Below, in pieces: positions 34,819 through 43,101 of a DNA stretch of 48,211 bases. Where the stretch lies: NCBI GenBank assembly GCA_030064795.1, contig JASJEI010000026.1, forward strand, positions 1 through 48,211, read 5' to 3'. Every line of letters starts with the position of its first letter. Position 1 is the first letter of the stretch. Source of the DNA: Pleurocapsa sp. MO_226.B13. GTDB taxonomy: Bacteria; Cyanobacteriota; Cyanobacteriia; Cyanobacteriales; Xenococcaceae. The notes beneath the pieces were generated by a model that did not search any database, had not been told where the DNA came from, and saw only the letters and a list, made by a program, of their open reading frames with translations. A program made the translations under genes and the position numbers.

Positions 34819-36093
34819 ATGCAAAAATTATCGGAGTCTGTCTACCAAGCCAAGTTTAATGCCAATACATTTCGCTTAAGTAATGGATTAACCATTATCC
34901 ATCAGTATTTACCTGCAACTCCTGTGGTAGTAACAGATATTTGGGTTCGGGCAGGTGCGATCGCCGAACCGTCACAATGGTCGGGAATGGCTCATTTTCT
35001 GGAACATATGATTTTTAAGGGTTCTCCCAACGTCACTGTAGGAGAATTTGACTGGCTGATAGAAAATACGGGAGGAGTAGCTAATGCAGCCACTAGCTAT
35101 GATTATGCTCATTTTTATTTGACTACCGCAGCACCTCACCTCAAAAGTACTTTACCCGCACTGGCAGATATTTTATTGCGAGCAAATATTCCTGACGAAG
35201 AATTTATTCGCGAACGAGAAGTAGTAATTGAAGAAATTTGTTCTAGTTACGACGATCCAGATTTTCTGGGATTTCAGGCTTTGTGTCAAAATACCTATCA
35301 GTGTCATCCCTACCGACGCTCGATTTTAGGAGAAAAGGAATTATTACTAGAGCATACACCCAATCAAATGCGTTGTTTTCATCGCACTCATTACCAGCCA
35401 GAGAATATGACGGTTGTAATTGTTGGTGGTATCGAACAGGAACAAGCTCTAGCCTTGATTCACGATCACTTTAGCGATTTTAGCCTCCCCTCTGAATGTC
35501 CCCCTGTAATCGTAGAAGCAGAACCCCCAACGATCGCGATTCGTCGCCAAGAATTGCACTTACCGAGAATTGAACAAGCACGTCTATTAATGGCTTGGAT
35601 TTGTCCTGGTTCGCAAGATTTGTCAGAAGCAATCACCCTAGATTTAATTGCCCTGATTTTGACTGGAGGACGCAGTTCGGGCTTAGTGCGAGAACTTAGA
35701 GAAGAACGACAGTTGGTGATGGATATTGACTGTAATTTGTCTTTGCAAAAGGATTCTAGTATGTTTACGATCAATGTCTGGTTGACAACAGAGAATCTAG
35801 AGATAGTAGAAAGTATTATTAGCGATCGCCTTTACCAATTACATCACAATCTTATTCCCGCAGCAGAAATTACCCGCGCCAAACGCCAGTTGATTAACGA
35901 TTATATTTTCTCTACTGAAACCCCCAATCAGTTAGCCAGTATTTACGGTTTTTATAATATTGTGGCTAGTGCTTCTGACTCGGCACTGTATCCTCAAATT
36001 ATCAGTGAATTGCAGGCAGAACAGCTACAGGCGATCGCATGTCGCTATTTATCTCCCGAACGCTATGCAGTAACGGTATTAAAACCTTGTTGA
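34819..36093 (+). CDS. M16 family zinc metalloprotease
   Basis: The protein of about 424 residues is a pitrilysin/MPP-type protease. The inverted zinc motif HFLEH lies in MAHFLEHMIFKG near residue 57, with an acidic ligand about 75 residues later in EREVVIEEICSSYDD. The C-terminal M16 half (about 190-420) with FHRTHYQPENMTVVIVGG and GGRSSGLVRELREERQL is present. It is one of the short single-pair proteins, not a full insulinase. The start at 34819 was chosen because homology begins there; the ATG at 34789 would add ten residues. The 3' end is followed by GAGCGTC heptamers. Confidence 0.88.
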   Translation: MQKLSESVYQAKFNANTFRLSNGLTIIHQYLPATPVVVTDIWVRAGAIAEPSQWSGMAHFLEHMIFKGSPNVTVGEFDWLIENTGGVANAATSYDYAHFYLTTAAPHLKSTLPALADILLRANIPDEEFIREREVVIEEICSSYDDPDFLGFQALCQNTYQCHPYRRSILGEKELLLEHTPNQMRCFHRTHYQPENMTVVIVGGIEQEQALALIHDHFSDFSLPSECPPVIVEAEPPTIAIRRQELHLPRIEQARLLMAWICPGSQDLSEAITLDLIALILTGGRSSGLVRELREERQLVMDIDCNLSLQKDSSMFTINVWLTTENLEIVESIISDRLYQLHHNLIPAAEITRAKRQLINDYIFSTETPNQLASIYGFYNIVASASDSALYPQIISELQAEQLQAIACRYLSPERYAVTVLKPC

Positions 36094-36425
36094 TTACTGG
36101 TTATTGGTCATCGAGCGTCTAGCGTCGAGCGTCAATGACTGATAATCGCTTGGCGATCGCTGATAATCGTGTATTTTCTCATAAATTAAAGAGTAGAATC
36201 TCAGATTCTCATAATTGCTCCTGTAGCAAATTAGTTTCGATCGAACACTCAAAACTGTCTTGAAGAAAAGGCTAAAGCTTTGCAGCACGAGCCAAATACG
36301 ATTAATTCTAATTCTGAAGGCTTTGTTGCTGTTTGTAACAATTTTTGGGGATCGTTAATATTTGTTGAAGATTCTTGACGCTAGCTGTTAGGTTGTGAAT
36401 GCAAATCAATCAAGAGGTGAAAAAA
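36094..36425. other. Gene-free stretch with GAGCGTC heptamers
   Basis: No gene is seen in these 332 bp. GAGCGTC, TAGCGTC, GAGCGTC (36113-36133) is a three-unit heptamer repeat just after the protease gene. TGATAATCG recurs twice around a HIP1 site (about 36139-36169). The final 60 bp leads to the small membrane protein. Confidence 0.6.
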
Positions 36426-36536
36426 ATGACACTATCTTCTTATGCGATCGCATTAGTTGCAGTTCTAACTGTTGGATATATATTTGCAGTAAGCTTGGGG
36501 ACTGTTGCTTATTTTGCCAATGAAAAAAACTATTAA
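36426..36536 (+). CDS. 36-residue single-helix membrane protein
   Basis: The frame codes for MTLSSYAIALVAVLTVGYIF and a further 16 residues ending NEKNY. It is one hydrophobic helix with a short polar tail, as in small photosystem and NDH subunits. A good Shine-Dalgarno (AGAGGTG) precedes the ATG by eight bases. It matches none of the PsbX/M/T/J, PetG/L/M/N or PsaM sequences I know. I therefore call it a small thylakoid- or plasma-membrane protein of unknown role. It is convergent with the glycosyltransferase gene. Confidence 0.6.
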   Translation: MTLSSYAIALVAVLTVGYIFAVSLGTVAYFANEKNY

Positions 36537-36647
36537 ACGGCAATTTAATAGTTTTTTAAGAAGATTAAACTGATGAAGTACAGCTAGCTCCTGCTAATTT
36601 TAGCTAGCTGTTTTCTAGATTATTATACCCACAAATAGTAGCTTGGG

Positions 36648-37790
36648 CTATCCAGTTTGCAGATTGACAAACCAATCAAGAGTTTTAGGTTGAACCCATC
36701 CCTTTTGAGTAATAATTTCACCAAACTTACGTCGAGTTAAAGCCTGCTGGTGTAAAGTTTCAGCAATTTGTTCTGGATGAAGCAACCCCGCACTATTTAA
36801 ATAATCTCCCAAACGCAATCGGCGATCGTAGTGAATTAATTCAGGTAACTCGTTGACAAAAAAACTAATGGTTTCTGGAGGTAAATAACCTTCCCGAATT
36901 AAAATTTCACCGAAGCGATAATTTTGGTATTGTTTTTGAAGGTTTAAAGTTTGTCGGATATGTTGAGGAGATAGTAACCCTGCCTGTTGTAATATTTCTC
37001 CTAGTGGTAAATATTCCATCTGTAGGTAGGGCGAGAATTTATATTGATTCATCTTTTGTTTGCCGATTAACCAAAACAAAGGCAGACTCTCAACCAAATA
37101 GCGTTTCCAAAGACGACAAGGTTCATTAGAAAGACGATACAGCCATTCTAAGCCTAAATCTCCGAAGACTTTTGGAGCGCGCTTAACGTTTCCTGCTTCA
37201 AAGTCAATGGTTGCGCCGATCGCGAGAAAAACCTGAATTTTAGATAGTTGCCAGCGATATTTTGCGATCCACTTTTCTTGTTTGGGCGCGCCAACTCCAA
37301 CTGCCAAGACTGTGGCATTAGATTGATTAATACGTTCGACAATTGCTTGACATTCTTGCTCGTTTTTTTCAAATCCAAAAGAAGGAGAATGGGCTGCAAC
37401 GACAATTTCTCTACCTACTTTTTGGTTAATCTTATATCTTGCTTTTTCGGCAACGCCTTCTTTTGCACCGAGAAGAAAGATTCTGACATCTTCGTTATAT
37501 TTGTTGTATTGATAAAAAGCAGGAAAAAGATCCGAGCCTGAAATTTTCTCTTTGATGGGATTACCCAAAAAAAAAGAAATATATTGCAAAATTTTACTAT
37601 CACAAACTCGGTAGTTAGAAGTGTAATAAGCCTGTAAAAACTCGCGATCGCTTTGTATTTTTACTAAGTGATCGACATTAGGAGTTACAACGACACCGCC
37701 ATTTAGATTTAGATCTTCTAAAAGTTCGGCGATAGTAGTATTGTGAATGGAAACATTTAGAAAATCGACTATATCCATATTTTTAAACAA
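36648..37790 (-). CDS. WecG/TagA/CpsF glycosyltransferase with MshEN-like repeats
   Basis: The 380-residue protein has two parts. Residues about 1-245 are a WecB/TagA/CpsF (GT26) glycosyltransferase: GVVVTPNVDHLVK, SGSDLFPAF, FLLGAKEGVAE, VGVGAPKQEKWIAK, IGATIDFEAGNVKRAP and GLEWLYRL. Residues about 255-378 are four half-motifs of MshEN type: PLGEILQQAGLLSPQHI, RFGEILIREGYLPPETI, RLGDYLNSAGLLHPEQI and KFGEIITQKGWVQPKTL. MshEN domains bind cyclic-di-GMP in secretion ATPases. The fusion suggests control of polysaccharide or glycan synthesis by that messenger, but this is inference. Some cyanobacterial DUF2949-like repeats look similar. Confidence 0.85.
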   Translation of the reverse strand: MFKNMDIVDFLNVSIHNTTIAELLEDLNLNGGVVVTPNVDHLVKIQSDREFLQAYYTSNYRVCDSKILQYISFFLGNPIKEKISGSDLFPAFYQYNKYNEDVRIFLLGAKEGVAEKARYKINQKVGREIVVAAHSPSFGFEKNEQECQAIVERINQSNATVLAVGVGAPKQEKWIAKYRWQLSKIQVFLAIGATIDFEAGNVKRAPKVFGDLGLEWLYRLSNEPCRLWKRYLVESLPLFWLIGKQKMNQYKFSPYLQMEYLPLGEILQQAGLLSPQHIRQTLNLQKQYQNYRFGEILIREGYLPPETISFFVNELPELIHYDRRLRLGDYLNSAGLLHPEQIAETLHQQALTRRKFGEIITQKGWVQPKTLDWFVNLQTG

Positions 37791-38185
37791 ATTAACGATC
37801 GGATGATAGAAAAAGAGAACCTAGAACCAGCCAAGCAATTTGGGTAATAAGTAACTCCACCTCAATCAAAGTAAAATAGAATGACCTCCTCGCGCTACAG
37901 ATAACTAAAGTGGTAGTTTACTAGTCGCTAGTTGCGATCGCCAATCAATATTTACAGTTTTAAAAAGTGGAACTACTTAGGTCATAATTAAGTAAATTTA
38001 ATTAATCATTCGTAAGTAGGCTTAACATCCCAAAATAAAAGAAGCCAGACTTACTTGTATCAAGAGTCTAGCTTCTCGCTTGAAAATTGTAACTGATTAA
38101 AATCACTAAAATATGTTTACAAATCCGATCGCAAGAACAAAATACTTAGAACTGAATCTAAAATCTTATTGCTATCGTTAATTGC
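37791..38185. other. Intergenic stretch with ino1 terminator
   Basis: These 395 bp separate the glycosyltransferase start from the ino1 stop. They hold the terminator at 38032-38076 and otherwise AT-rich DNA, including the promoter region of the glycosyltransferase. No gene is seen. Confidence 0.6.
38032..38076 (-). terminator. Intrinsic terminator of ino1
   Basis: On the minus strand AGAAGCTAGACT pairs with AGTCTGGCTTCT (one mismatch; loop about 14 bases), and TTTTATTTT follows. It stands about 110 bp after the inositol-3-phosphate synthase stop codon. Confidence 0.8.
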
Positions 38186-39280
38186 TTATGATTCATTGAT
38201 AAAAGCTTCAGTCATTTGATAAGCTTGTTCGTCGGTAAACTGCTGAGGTGGATGCTTCATAAAATAAGCAGAAGGGGCAGTTAATACTCCGCCAATACCT
38301 CGATCTAAACCTAATTTACAACAACGAATCGCATCAATTACCACTCCAGCCGAATTAGGAGAATCTTCCACCGACAGTCTCATTTCCAAATTCATCGGAA
38401 CATCGCCAAATAGTTTGCCTTCAATACGGATAAAAGCAACTTTGTTATCTTTTTGCCAAGGCACATAATCACTAGGCCCTACATGAATATCTTCGTATTC
38501 TAAACGTTTGGCAATCACTCCTTGTACCGCTTCAGTCTTAGATTCTTTTTTAGAATCTAAACGAGTGCGATCGAGCATATTCCGAAAATCAGTATTACCA
38601 CCCGTATTCAACTGGTAGGTACGCTCGACCTTAACCCCGCGTTTTTTGCACAAATCTACCAGAGTTCTGTGGGTAATGGTGGCCCCAAACTGAGACTTAA
38701 TATCGTCTCCCACGATCGGAATATTGTGACGTTTAAATTTATCTGCCCACAATGGCTGACTGGCAATAAACACAGGAATGCAATTGACAAAAGCTACTCC
38801 CGCATCCAAGGCGCACTCGGCGTAAAACTCTACTGCTTCTTGCGAACCCACAGGAAGATAGTTGACTAAAACTTCTGCACCCGATGACTTGAGGCTGCGA
38901 ACAATTTCCTCTTTGGACTGTTCTGGGCGATCGCTGATTACAAAAGTATATTTTTCGTCAACACTATTCATATGGGGGGCAACCCCGTCTAGCACTGCTC
39001 CCATTTCTACTGTTACCCCTGTCTTGGGTACATTTTTACAAAAAACAGTAGTACAGTTGGGAGGAGCAAAAATTGCCTCTGCAACATCTTTACCTACCTT
39101 GCGTCGGTCAATATCAAAGGCAGCAACTACCTTAAGATCGTAGGGCTTATAGCCTCCAATATCCCAGTGCATTAAACCGATAGCGTCTGATGCCTGTTTG
39201 CCTTTATAATATTCAATTCCTTGGATGAGTGAGCTTGAACAGTTCCCCATCCCTACAATTGCAATTTTTATGCTCCCCAC
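38186..39280 (-). CDS. ino1: Inositol-3-phosphate synthase
   Basis: The 364-residue enzyme converts glucose-6-phosphate to myo-inositol-3-phosphate with bound NAD. It is of the actinobacterial/archaeal short type, with strong likeness to the mycobacterial Ino1: IAIVGMGNCSSSLIQGIEYYKG NAD loop at the N-terminus, VVAAFDIDRRKVG, VLVNYLPVGSQEA, FVNCIPVFIAS, PIVGDDIKSQFGATITHR and LNTGGNTDFRNML. It lies divergent from the fatty acyl-AMP ligase with only 73 bp between the start codons. Inositol phosphate may feed compatible solutes, phosphatidylinositol or other headgroups. The last use is suggested by neighbours only. Confidence 0.95.
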   Translation of the reverse strand: MGSIKIAIVGMGNCSSSLIQGIEYYKGKQASDAIGLMHWDIGGYKPYDLKVVAAFDIDRRKVGKDVAEAIFAPPNCTTVFCKNVPKTGVTVEMGAVLDGVAPHMNSVDEKYTFVISDRPEQSKEEIVRSLKSSGAEVLVNYLPVGSQEAVEFYAECALDAGVAFVNCIPVFIASQPLWADKFKRHNIPIVGDDIKSQFGATITHRTLVDLCKKRGVKVERTYQLNTGGNTDFRNMLDRTRLDSKKESKTEAVQGVIAKRLEYEDIHVGPSDYVPWQKDNKVAFIRIEGKLFGDVPMNLEMRLSVEDSPNSAGVVIDAIRCCKLGLDRGIGGVLTAPSAYFMKHPPQQFTDEQAYQMTEAFINES

Positions 39281-39353
39281 GATTTAACTTCCTCCATTAT
39301 TGGACTACATTATAGGGAAATCTTACAGTCATTGTTTAAAGAATGGTAAACGA

Positions 39354-41147
39354 ATGGTAAATAAATCCACCATAGTCAATGTTCTACTTGATAGATCGGC
39401 ACATCAACCACAACAAACGGCCTATACTTTTTTAGCCGATGGAGAAACTGAATCTGGTAGCTGTACCTACCAAGAACTAGACCTTCAGGCTCGTGCGATC
39501 GCCGTTCAACTCTTAACCAAAATTCAACCAGGCGATCGCGCTTTATTAGTCTATCCTTATACTGCTGGGTTGGAATTTATTGCTGGTTTTTTGGGTTGTC
39601 TCTATGCTGGAGTGATTGCCGTCACTGACTATCCGCGACAACACATCAAATCTCTCAGTCATTATCAAAACCGTATTGTTGACTGTCAAGCTGCGATCGC
39701 TCTGACTACCCAAGAATTTGGCGATCGGGTTAAGAAACAGTTAATTGCCAATCCCGATCTGGCACTCAAACTTCAAGCTTTGCCTTGGATCGCTACAGAT
39801 AAAGTCGATCTGGACTTGGCCGAGAAGTGGCAACAGCCGAAGATTACCGCTGACACCTTAGCCTTTTTGCAATATACCTCTGGTTCGACAGGACAACCTA
39901 AAGGAGTCATGATTACCCATGGTAATATTATTCATAACTCGGAAGTTATCTATCAAGCCTTTGGACACCACGATCGCACCAAAATTCTGATGTGGTTGCC
40001 GATGTTTCACGACATGGGACTGATCGGAGGAGTGATACATCCTCTCTATACAGGATTACCCGCTGTCTTAATGTCGCCTATCGCGTTAGCACAAAAACCT
40101 TTTCTCTGGCTACAGGCATTATCTAAATACAAAATAACTACTAGTGGTGGCCCTAACTTCGCTTACGATTTACTGTGTCAAAAAATCACCGACGAACAGC
40201 GGGCTAGCTTAGATTTAAGCAGTTGGGAAGTAGCCTTTAGTGGTGCCGAACCCGTACGGGCTGAAACCCTGGCGAAATTCACCGAACTATACCAACCCTG
40301 TGGCTTTAAAAAAGAAGCCTTCTATCCTTGCTATGGCATGGCTGAAACGACATTATTTATTACAGGTATTAGTCCTTCAGAATCTCCTACTATTACCTAT
40401 CTCGATAAAAATTCTTTGACTGAAGATAAAATCGTTGAAGTCACAGCCAACCATTCTAACGCTAAAGCTGTGGTTAGCTGTGGTTATACTCGGTTGGGAG
40501 ACGAAGTAATTATTGTCGATCCTGAAACAAAAACTAAATGCGAAGGCGATCGCGTAGGAGAAATTTGGACGACAAGTAAAGGTATTGGCAAGGGCTATTG
40601 GCAACGAGAAGAGCAAACAGAGTCTACTTTTGAAGCCACTTTAGCTAATAACCCCGCTAAAACTTATTTGCGTACGGGGGATTTAGGCTTTATTAAAGAC
40701 AGAGAACTTTATATCACGGGACGCATTAAAGACATGATGATTCTCTGGGGACGTAATCACTATCCGCAACATATTGAAGAAACAGTAGAAAGCTCTCATC
40801 CCGCCTTACGTCCAAATCACGGTGCAGCCTTTAGCGTCGAAGTCAACGGAGAGGAACAACTAGTTATCGCCCACGAAATTAATCGTACAGACTTGCGTAA
40901 TTTAAATGCCGAAGAAGTTATCGGCGCAATTCGCCTCGCTGTCGGCGAACAAAACTTAGCTAATGTCTTTGCCGTGGCATTGCTAAAAACAGGTAGTATT
41001 CCTAAAACCTCTAGCGGGAAAATCCAACGTCGTGCTTGTAGGAGTATGTTTCTTGAAGATAGTTTAAACACAGTGGCACAGTGGCAACAGTCCGAAATAC
41101 CCGATACTGATATTACCGATTTAGCAGGGCAATTTTTTAGCGATTAG
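39354..41147 (+). CDS. Stand-alone fatty acyl-AMP ligase (FAAL)
   Basis: The protein of about 597 residues is an adenylate-forming enzyme of the FAAL group. ATP motifs are LQYTSGSTGQPKGVMITHGN, the GGPNFAYDLL segment typical of FAAL, FYPCYGMAETTLFITG, YLRTGDLGF and GRIKDMMILWGRNHYPQHIEE. A C-terminal lysine sits in TSSGKIQRR. FAALs activate long-chain fatty acids as acyl-AMP and pass them to an acyl carrier protein or synthase. None is adjacent, and the gene ends about 30 residues after the TSSGKIQRR motif. I chose the ATG at 39354, where homology starts; a TTG at 39300 is an alternative. It is divergent from ino1. Confidence 0.92.
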   Translation: MVNKSTIVNVLLDRSAHQPQQTAYTFLADGETESGSCTYQELDLQARAIAVQLLTKIQPGDRALLVYPYTAGLEFIAGFLGCLYAGVIAVTDYPRQHIKSLSHYQNRIVDCQAAIALTTQEFGDRVKKQLIANPDLALKLQALPWIATDKVDLDLAEKWQQPKITADTLAFLQYTSGSTGQPKGVMITHGNIIHNSEVIYQAFGHHDRTKILMWLPMFHDMGLIGGVIHPLYTGLPAVLMSPIALAQKPFLWLQALSKYKITTSGGPNFAYDLLCQKITDEQRASLDLSSWEVAFSGAEPVRAETLAKFTELYQPCGFKKEAFYPCYGMAETTLFITGISPSESPTITYLDKNSLTEDKIVEVTANHSNAKAVVSCGYTRLGDEVIIVDPETKTKCEGDRVGEIWTTSKGIGKGYWQREEQTESTFEATLANNPAKTYLRTGDLGFIKDRELYITGRIKDMMILWGRNHYPQHIEETVESSHPALRPNHGAAFSVEVNGEEQLVIAHEINRTDLRNLNAEEVIGAIRLAVGEQNLANVFAVALLKTGSIPKTSSGKIQRRACRSMFLEDSLNTVAQWQQSEIPDTDITDLAGQFFSD

Positions 41148-41155
41148 TTAGTAGA

Positions 41156-41173
41156 GTCGTTTCATGAAACGAC
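41156..41173. repeat. Perfect 18-bp palindrome
   Basis: GTCGTTTCATGAAACGAC is a perfect palindrome nine bases after the FAAL stop codon. Similar GTAGAGACGTTTCATG-type palindromes occur between genes in other cyanobacteria. It could end FAAL transcripts, though the T-run is missing. Confidence 0.5.
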
Positions 41174-41409
41174 CGTACAGTGGTTAGTTGTAGATATAAC
41201 TAGCGATCGCATCAAAATATTGATACATAAAAAATAGCGATCGCTAAATCTATTAGGACAAAATATATTTCAAAGGCGAATGCCATTCTAAAAATTACGT
41301 CCTAACACTTTCGACCATTACTATGTATCATTTTATGAATATAGCGATCGCATTTTATTCTTCAATATAGATCTAGTGAAATAAATTAATTCAGCTCAAT
41401 GAATAAGTC

Positions 41410-41898
41410 ATGGCAATACACAAAAAGATTAGACCGATTACCTCTGGAGATATCCCCGCCTTAAAAACAGTAATTGAAGCTAATGACTTATTCCCATCAG
41501 ATATGTTGGATGAGATGATGTCGGCCTATTTCCAGAATGAAAGCAGCAATGAGTTTTGGTTTACCTACGAAAAAGACAAGCCTGTAGCAATTGGCTACTG
41601 TGCGCCAGAGAAAATGACCGAAGGGACTTGGAATTTATATTTGATTGCCGTACACCCCGACTTTCAAGGACAAGGTGTTGGCACTGCCATGATGGAATAC
41701 ATAGAACAAATGTTGACAGAACAAGGAGAACGGATTTTGCTAGTGGAAACTTCTGGTTTAGATAGTTTTGCCAAGACTCGCAGCTTTTATCGTAAGTGCG
41801 GTTACGAAGAAGAGGCTCGCATTCGAGGGTTTTATCAGGCGGGAGAAGATAAGATTGTATTTCGTAAATCTTTGACAGGCGGTAAAGAATATCTTTAA
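41410..41898 (+). CDS. GNAT family N-acetyltransferase
   Basis: The 162-residue protein has a standard GNAT fold: an IRPITSGDIPALKTVIEAND first strand and helix, the LYLIAVHPDFQGQGVGTAMMEYIE acetyl-CoA motif A near 76-98 (QGxGxG), a VETSGLDSFAKTRSFYRKCGYEEEARIRGFY motif B, and VFRKSL at the end. The acceptor is unknown. It is 30 bp upstream of the CDP-archaeol synthase-like gene and likely co-transcribed with it. Confidence 0.9.
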   Translation: MAIHKKIRPITSGDIPALKTVIEANDLFPSDMLDEMMSAYFQNESSNEFWFTYEKDKPVAIGYCAPEKMTEGTWNLYLIAVHPDFQGQGVGTAMMEYIEQMLTEQGERILLVETSGLDSFAKTRSFYRKCGYEEEARIRGFYQAGEDKIVFRKSLTGGKEYL

Positions 41899-41928
41899 GC
41901 TAGGGTAATTTAGCTTTTTCGATTAAAA

Positions 41929-42474
41929 ATGAATTGGATACAGTTTTTTATTCCCGATACCTTGAATTTACTTTGGCTAGCGATCGGGCTATTTATTGCG
42001 GGAATTCTGGAGGCTTTTTTCTGGAAAACCAGTGTTTTTCGATTATTAAATGTACCAATTCAAGCTCAGTGGTTTGGTGCCAACAAAAAGTGGCGCGGAT
42101 TAATTAGTTTACCAATCGCGATGCTGATTAGCGTTTATTTATTACATCTAATCGAGAGTCTTGTTTCTTTTCCTCAAAATATAATTTTGTTTTCTGACTT
42201 CAATCTTATAGAGTTTGGTTTATTAGTCGGATTTGTCTTTAATTTATCGGAATTACCTAATTCTTTTATTAAACGTCGCCTTGATATTCCCCCTGGTGAT
42301 GAAAACAATAAAATATTCTACTTTATCGACCACATGGATTCTACCTATGGGGTTTTAATTCTCTGGTATTTTTATTTTCACTTTCCGTTTCACTTTATTG
42401 TTACGGGTTTAATTGTGACTCCATTATTATTTATGGGTGCGACAGAATTAAGGAAAAAACTTGGTTTGAAGTAG
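41929..42474 (+). CDS. CDP-archaeol synthase-like membrane protein (CarS/DUF46)
   Basis: The 181-residue protein has four or five transmembrane helices. It contains a WFGANKKWRGLI loop (KWRG, near 48-60) and GFVFNLSELPNSFIKRRLDIPPG (about 95-120), followed by FYFIDHMDS. These match the CarS/CdsA cytidylyltransferase signature (SFxKRR with a later DxxD). The archaeal enzyme adds CMP from CTP to a lipid phosphate. In bacteria the substrate is unknown, so a CDP-lipid donor is an inference. It is not CdsA itself, which is longer. It is 30 bp downstream of the GNAT gene. Confidence 0.7.
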   Translation: MNWIQFFIPDTLNLLWLAIGLFIAGILEAFFWKTSVFRLLNVPIQAQWFGANKKWRGLISLPIAMLISVYLLHLIESLVSFPQNIILFSDFNLIEFGLLVGFVFNLSELPNSFIKRRLDIPPGDENNKIFYFIDHMDSTYGVLILWYFYFHFPFHFIVTGLIVTPLLFMGATELRKKLGLK

Positions 42475-42488
42475 TAATTAATAATGAT

Positions 42489-43028
42489 TTAGCTATCTCT
42501 ATCAAGTACGAAAAAGAATGGTTGTGGCATTGCTTTATAATCCATTAAACCTAGCACGGTTTTGTTATCTATCTTTCTAAAGACATCATGGATCGGTAAG
42601 TAATCATAAATCATAGTTGCACTTACTTTACCTCTATATTCCATCATCCGAATTCTCGCTTTACTCTCTTCGGTTTTTAGCATTTTACTCATGGCACTAT
42701 ACAGAGGCTTTATGCCCTCATTTTTGGGAATTGGTATACTAAGTCCGAGGTTCATTGCTACAGGATTTGGATCGACTTTAAAAATCTTGTTACCATCGGA
42801 AAACAACAAAGGGTGAACGCAATCTGGAGAGATAAATTCTTTGCCATACCAGTTAAAAGCTTCTAACATACCGTCTATCTGATGATTGGTATGAAAGCCA
42901 GATCCTTTCCATCTACCTAGCATAAAATCTAGGTCTACAGGCTCTAATCGATCGAAGAGTTGTAATGCTGCTTCGGTAGTGGTTTTACCCTGTTGGACAA
43001 TTGTTTGGAAGCTTTCGATAGTGTTCAT
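42489..43028 (-). CDS. DUF4334/GXWXG-domain protein
   Basis: The 179-residue protein has an N-terminal GXWXG motif (MLGRWKGSGF near 36-45) and a C-terminal DUF4334 part (MEYRGKVSATMIYDYLPIHDVFRKIDNKTVLGLMDYK), the usual two-domain arrangement. Its function is unknown; a lipocalin-like ligand-binding fold is sometimes suggested. It is convergent with the CarS-like gene, 14 bp away, and is the only gene in this orientation between that gene and the helicase. Confidence 0.8.
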   Translation of the reverse strand: MNTIESFQTIVQQGKTTTEAALQLFDRLEPVDLDFMLGRWKGSGFHTNHQIDGMLEAFNWYGKEFISPDCVHPLLFSDGNKIFKVDPNPVAMNLGLSIPIPKNEGIKPLYSAMSKMLKTEESKARIRMMEYRGKVSATMIYDYLPIHDVFRKIDNKTVLGLMDYKAMPQPFFFVLDRDS

Positions 43029-43101
43029 GGATTTATTTAATAGGAAAATCTTTAATTTACAGAATCAATGTTTAGCTAGCTTTCTATTAGATCTGTAACC
43101 T

